The notes under the pieces: model-generated
What the model saw: only the letters and a program-made list of their open reading frames with translations
What the model was told of the DNA's origin: nothing
Database searches by the model: none
DNA from: JBDSTW01 sp039914705
GTDB lineage: Bacteria; Pseudomonadota; Gammaproteobacteria; SURF-13
Reading direction: 5' to 3'
Length of the DNA: 11,209 nt
Assembly (NCBI GenBank): GCA_039914705.1
Contig: JBDSOT010000015.1
Location: 1-11,209 of the forward strand
Position numbers and translations under genes: made by a program
Shown here: positions 7,856 through 11,209 of the stretch, in pieces
How positions within the stretch are numbered: the stretch's first letter is position 1
Layout of the letters: the number at the start of each line of letters is the position of its first letter

Positions 7856-7977
7856 TGTTCATGCACAACAATGGGTTGGATTCATATAAGCTTGACTCTA
7901 AAAAAACATAAGGTTATGGTTTAGCTTGCGCGATCCCCTATTGTCAGTTGCCTCGCGCAAATCCAGTTAGTGTAAGA

Positions 7978-8011
7978 CCGTCACGATCCCGTCACGAAAG
8001 CATCCTATAGT
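7978..8011 (+). promoter_or_regulatory. Pho-box-like promoter (putative PhoB site with -10)
   Basis: Two identical heptamers CCGTCAC lie at 7978-7984 and 7989-7995, separated by GATC, giving an 11-bp direct-repeat period. Ten bases after the second heptamer is TATAGT (8006-8011), a good -10 box. This is the layout of PhoB-activated promoters, where CTGTCAT-like repeats replace the -35. From memory, E. coli phoA has TTGTCAC, then 10 nt, then TATAGT, the same spacing and -10. The heptamer differs from the Pho consensus at the second base (C for T), and the GATC spacer is less AT-rich than usual. An inverted repeat CCTAT/ATAGG (8004-8017) overlaps the -10. The predicted transcription start is about 8018, giving a leader of about 250 nt to the gene at 8271. 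Confidence 0.6.
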
Positions 8012-8031
8012 GATAGGCGCAGAAGATAACA

Positions 8032-8059
8032 TGCGGCAAGATGTGCACTTCTTGCCGCA
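8032..8059 (+). other. Perfect 10-bp hairpin in the leader of the beta-helix gene
   Basis: TGCGGCAAGA (8032-8041) is the exact reverse complement of TCTTGCCGCA (8050-8059). The 8-nt loop contains the palindrome GTGCAC. It would lie about 14 nt into the predicted transcript. TTTT occurs at 8065-8068, six bases beyond the stem, so it is not a canonical terminator, though partial attenuation is possible. It could also stabilise the 5' end of the mRNA. Confidence 0.55.
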
Positions 8060-8257
8060 GGAGATTTTACCGAGTTCCAGTCCGGGGCAAACATCCTGCA
8101 TAACTCCGTGACTGGTTGCAATGCAATCGTATGCAGAACTTGAAGAATATACAGCGAAATTGAAAAGATCGGCAGGTGATTGCTAAGCGCAAGGCTCACA
8201 GCCATGGTCGTTTAGAGAATCACATCCTGCTTACTACATTAGGAAATGCGATTTTTA

Positions 8258-8263
8258 AAGGAG
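8258..8263 (+). promoter_or_regulatory. Strong Shine-Dalgarno sequence fixing the start at 8271
   Basis: AAGGAG lies 7 nt before ATG 8271, within AAAGGAGAAG. It is the best ribosome site seen in the window and supports this start over later in-frame ATGs at 8277 and 8283, even though the resulting signal peptide has a long n-region. Confidence 0.8.
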
Positions 8264-8270
8264 AAGCCCC

Positions 8271-11209
8271 ATGGATATGTATATGTCGGCAACATCTTGT
8301 ACCCCCCGTGAAATACCCTCGCCTAGAAATAATCAAAGCATTAACTCGCTCAGCTCACAGCACTTTTTAACATCCCGGTCCCGAATCCTCCGTTATTTAT
8401 CGTTGCTTGTTTTATTATCCGTGCTGGCGATGTCGTTCAGCCAGACCGCTTTCGGCGCTACTGCTACTGCGGTAGGCATGTTCGATGTGACCGATACGAC
8501 CAAATTTTCCGGCGTCTACAAGGACAGTACCACACAACAAGACTCCACGGTCGGGATCAATAACGCAATTAAATTTGCTCGTGACAATAACAAGGCCCTT
8601 TATTTCCCGAGTGGCACTTATTACGTGAGTGATACCATCCTTGGCGAGGATAATCCACAGCAAAGGCGCGGAACGCATGACGGAACGGGAACAATTCAGC
8701 TTATCGGCCAGACAACAGGCACCCGGCCCGTGATATCTTTGAAAGACAACTCTCCTCTATTCGCTGGTGTACCTACAGAAAAGAATAATAAGCGTGTTGT
8801 CGAAATTCGCCATACCTGGTTCGATCCCGTAACAAAAACAGTTAAGGAAGCTGCCGATTCTGCTTTTCGCGACATATTCCGCGGTATCGATATCAATGTA
8901 GGCAGCGGTAATCCATTGGCCGTCGGTCTGAAATTCGACGCTGCACAGCATTCCATGCTGGAGGATGTAAAGATTACGGGGACCGGTAGTTATTATGCGG
9001 GCATCACAGCTGTGCCCGGTGCGAACATGGCAGCCACCAATATCGAAGTCGTGGGCGGGAAACATGGTCTGCGGCTGAGCGGTGCTGATCTTGGTGGAAG
9101 TTCTCTCGGTGCCCTGCTCGTGGGCTTGAAACTATCGGGACAGACTGGCCCAGCCCTGCACCTTGATATAGGTTCAGCACCTGTGGTGATCGGTCTGGAA
9201 ATTACCAAAAACAGCGGCACCAGTTCCGCGATAGAGCTGGGGAATAACTACTTTTCCTCTGGTAATATGACGCTTATCGACGCCAAGATCGACATGCTAG
9301 GAACCGATCCGGCGATTGACAATGTCCCAATTTATGGTAGCCCCGGAAGGTTTGTCGCGCTTACGAATGTATATGTTAGACACGCCGCCACCACTACTAC
9401 TCCGCCGCCTTACATTGTGGACACGACTGATCCGGCCTTGGGTAAGCCGGATGGGGACTTGCCAGGAGTAACTAATGGCGGGTGGACGTGGGTTAAAGAG
9501 TTCACCTTCACACCTACTGTTATCGGCAGTGAAATCATCAATGGGACGAGAGTGAACTTTAACGCAACGAATTTAATTGATGGTGTGCTAGGCAATACGT
9601 CGATCAAGACGATCACCTCAGTAGCTTCTGCGCCAACCGATCTTATAAGTCGCAACGTGTGGTCTAGTACGCCTTCCTTCGACACAGCGGGCGTGGTGTT
9701 AGCGACCGCAGCCCCCTATAACGCCATAGCCAACGACATTATTGACGACACGGCGGCTATCCAGGCAGCGCTTGATTCGAGCCTCAACGCAAAGGTCTAT
9801 CTTCCAGCCGGCACGTATATTATTAAAGCGCCGCTCCTCGTAGGGGCTAACGATACATTGATGGGGGTGCCGGGGTTTCGGTCGACCTTACAACGTTCTA
9901 CAGGTTGGATTCAACCCTACGACTCAGTAACTGGGGATGGCCGCACCTGGATGATCGATACCGAACCCAGCGCCTCAGGCACTGCGCTGCTACAGGACCT
10001 CGCACTTGATAACGATCATGCATCCGTGGATAAAACCGTCGTTGGCGGAATACGGTGGCGGGTGGGGCGCAATTCCATGGTTCGCGGGGTACGCACCACC
10101 CTCGCAGCCAGCCGCAATGAGGGAACCCCCGCACAAATTTTTCGAATCGAAGGTAATGGCGGTGGTCGTTGGTATTCCTTGGCCGACCATGTTGGGGTTA
10201 ACAACAGTAGTAGTAATCCTTTTGTTGATCCTCTCTTCAGGAAGCTCTACGTGACCGGCACCTCACAGCCTTTGACATTTTACGGACTTAATCTCGAGCA
10301 CGGAGGCGTTCAATCACCAACACTGCAACAATATGCTTTTTCTGAGATGGTCAACGCTTCTAACGTCCGTATTTTGGGGAGTAAAATAGAATCCGATGGC
10401 TTGGTCTACATCTTCGATAATTGCCCAAACCTCTTTGCCGCCATGCTTTTCGCTAACGAGAATAGCAATCCAAAAACTCCGCTTGTAGAGATGCGGAACA
10501 CCTTAAACGCCCAAAACGCCCCAAAGGCCCCAGCTCTATTTTATGGAGTGTCGTGGCCGTCTTCATCGAGCGACGAACTCGTGAAGGATGACGATCCCGC
10601 CGCCCCGGTAACCCGCTCTGGCTACCACTTATTAGGGGTATATAAACTGGGTGTTGTCGATCACACCGTTTGGCAAAACCCAAATATCGCCCCCACGGTT
10701 TCGATTACCTCGCCTGCCAATGGCGCCAGCCTTCCGCTCGCTGCTACCACGATTTCAGCGACAGCGAATGATAGCGATGGCACGGTCGTTCGGGTGGATT
10801 TCAAGGCCAATGGCACATTGATTAATAGCGATACCACTTCACCGTTTAGTGTCTCCTGGACCCCGGCAGCCGGCAGCTACAGTCTCACTGCCGACGCGAC
10901 GGATAATGTAGGTGCTACTACCAAGTCTGCCGCTGTGGATGTCACAGTCGTCGCACCGCCCGCAGCACCCGCCGGACTGACGCCTACGGCGGGTAACGCG
11001 CAGGTCGCGTTATCTTGGACGGCCTCCTCCGGGGCAGCGAGTTACACGGTGAAGCGCGCCACTGTCACTGGCGGGCCTTACACCACCGTGGTCAGTGGCA
11101 TCACCACCACCAGCTACACCGACACCGGCTTGACCAATGGTACGACCTACTTCTATGTGGTAAGCGCAGTCAACGTAAGTGGTGAATCGAGTAACTCCAA
11201 TCAAGCAAG
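8271..11209 (+). CDS. Secreted tandem beta-helix protein (pectate-lyase-3 / GH55-like) with Ig-like and FN3 domains, 3' end outside window
   Basis: The frame from ATG 8271 has no stop to the window edge, giving 979 codons and running on. Residues 1-35 are polar. RSRILR and a hydrophobic core (about 42-58) then end in TAFG|A, a plausible signal peptidase I site near residue 62. Module 1 (about 70-370) starts with VGINNAIKFARDNNKALYFPSGTYYV. Module 2 (about 470-800) starts with DDTAAIQAALDSS and KVYLPAGTYIIKAPL, a pectate-lyase-3 signature, and contains FYGLNLEHGG (E676, H677). This tandem layout is typical of GH55 beta-1,3-glucanases and related proteins. Residues 808-893 (PTVSITSPANGASL to DVTVV) are a Big_7-type Ig-like domain. 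Residues 898-979 are a fibronectin type III domain. Export to the surface or medium and action on a polysaccharide are inferred. No catalytic residue can be assigned, so it may be binding or structural. A Pho-like promoter lies upstream. Confidence 0.85.
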   Translation, partial: MDMYMSATSCTPREIPSPRNNQSINSLSSQHFLTSRSRILRYLSLLVLLSVLAMSFSQTAFGATATAVGMFDVTDTTKFSGVYKDSTTQQDSTVGINNAIKFARDNNKALYFPSGTYYVSDTILGEDNPQQRRGTHDGTGTIQLIGQTTGTRPVISLKDNSPLFAGVPTEKNNKRVVEIRHTWFDPVTKTVKEAADSAFRDIFRGIDINVGSGNPLAVGLKFDAAQHSMLEDVKITGTGSYYAGITAVPGANMAATNIEVVGGKHGLRLSGADLGGSSLGALLVGLKLSGQTGPALHLDIGSAPVVIGLEITKNSGTSSAIELGNNYFSSGNMTLIDAKIDMLGTDPAIDNVPIYGSPGRFVALTNVYVRHAATTTTPPPYIVDTTDPALGKPDGDLPGVTNGGWTWVKEFTFTPTVIGSEIINGTRVNFNATNLIDGVLGNTSIKTITSVASAPTDLISRNVWSSTPSFDTAGVVLATAAPYNAIANDIIDDTAAIQAALDSSLNAKVYLPAGTYIIKAPLLVGANDTLMGVPGFRSTLQRSTGWIQPYDSVTGDGRTWMIDTEPSASGTALLQDLALDNDHASVDKTVVGGIRWRVGRNSMVRGVRTTLAASRNEGTPAQIFRIEGNGGGRWYSLADHVGVNNSSSNPFVDPLFRKLYVTGTSQPLTFYGLNLEHGGVQSPTLQQYAFSEMVNASNVRILGSKIESDGLVYIFDNCPNLFAAMLFANENSNPKTPLVEMRNTLNAQNAPKAPALFYGVSWPSSSSDELVKDDDPAAPVTRSGYHLLGVYKLGVVDHTVWQNPNIAPTVSITSPANGASLPLAATTISATANDSDGTVVRVDFKANGTLINSDTTSPFSVSWTPAAGSYSLTADATDNVGATTKSAAVDVTVVAPPAAPAGLTPTAGNAQVALSWTASSGAASYTVKRATVTGGPYTTVVSGITTTSYTDTGLTNGTTYFYVVSAVNVSGESSNSNQA

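Larger units (their letters stand above)
7711..8270. other. Region of 560 bases without a convincing gene: breakpoint plus regulatory leader
   Basis: No frame here shows a complete recognisable protein. The first 150 bases sit where rlmH would be expected and contain one RlmH-like peptide (see 7775-7855) and a palindrome CCGGATCCGG at 7835-7844. Positions 7856-7975 are more AT-rich and show no clear structure. From 7978 on there is a Pho-box-like promoter, then a leader with a strong hairpin (8032-8059). A second, weaker pairing, CTGCATA (8096-8102) with TATGCAG (8130-8136), follows. The 9-mer ACATCCTGC occurs twice (8091-8099 and 8222-8230). A near-ideal ribosome site ends the region. No tRNA, CRISPR or insertion-sequence ends were seen. 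Confidence 0.6.

Noticed and set aside
8005..8205. 66-codon frame on the minus strand across the leader
   Set aside because: No recognisable family, and it runs antisense through the leader hairpin and promoter. Likely chance.
8083..8210. Fragments resembling a c-di-GMP-I (GEMM) riboswitch: GGCAAAC at 8086-8092 and GCGCAAGGC at 8187-8195
   Set aside because: The two pieces are about 100 nt apart, without the short hairpin that should join them or the closing CAGCC-GGG element. An Infernal scan with RF01051 would settle it; I expect no hit.
8176..8370. 64-codon plus-strand frame from GTG 8176
   Set aside because: It overlaps the start of the strongly supported gene at 8271 in another frame, has no homology signal that I recognise, and has no convincing ribosome site.
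8415..9685. Several minus-strand frames of 75-102 codons within the beta-helix gene
   Set aside because: They are shadows of the continuous plus-strand frame, which has a signal peptide, a ribosome site and recognisable domains.

Overview
The window looks like a piece of a gammaproteobacterial chromosome, with mid-range G+C overall. The first 7.7 kb keeps a gene order familiar from that class: the end of lnt, then leuS, lptE, holA, proA, nadD and rsfS, with a ybeL-type zinc-ribbon gene divergent from leuS. Protein motifs support the same assignment: an LptE lipoprotein, a DUF1451 protein, and LeuRS residues at the same numbers as in Escherichia coli. I cannot name a genus. An uncultivated environmental lineage is a reasonable guess.

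Layout. Positions 1-410 hold the C-terminal part of apolipoprotein N-acyltransferase. Positions 433-984 (minus strand) hold the zinc-ribbon protein, convergent with lnt and divergent from leuS. From 1111 to 7710 six genes lie close together on the plus strand: leuS (leucyl-tRNA synthetase), lptE (LPS-assembly lipoprotein), holA (DNA polymerase III delta subunit), proA (proline synthesis), nadD (NAD synthesis) and rsfS (ribosome silencing factor). They look like one housekeeping transcription unit serving translation, outer-membrane assembly, replication and cofactor or amino-acid supply.

The usual next genes (rlmH, then mrdA/rodA) are absent. A short RlmH-like peptide near 7775 may be a decayed remnant, so this is probably a rearrangement breakpoint. 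Positions 7711-8270 have no convincing gene, but they contain a promoter that closely resembles a PhoB-activated (phosphate-starvation) promoter. It is followed by a leader of about 250 nt with a perfect 10-bp hairpin.

From 8271 to the window end a single reading frame stays open for 979 codons with no stop. It encodes a large secreted protein with a long-n-region signal peptide, two tandem right-handed beta-helix modules (pectate-lyase-3 / GH55-like), a bacterial Ig-like domain and a fibronectin type III domain. It continues beyond the window. The most interesting reading is a putatively phosphate-regulated, exported polysaccharide-acting protein inserted next to a truncated housekeeping cluster.
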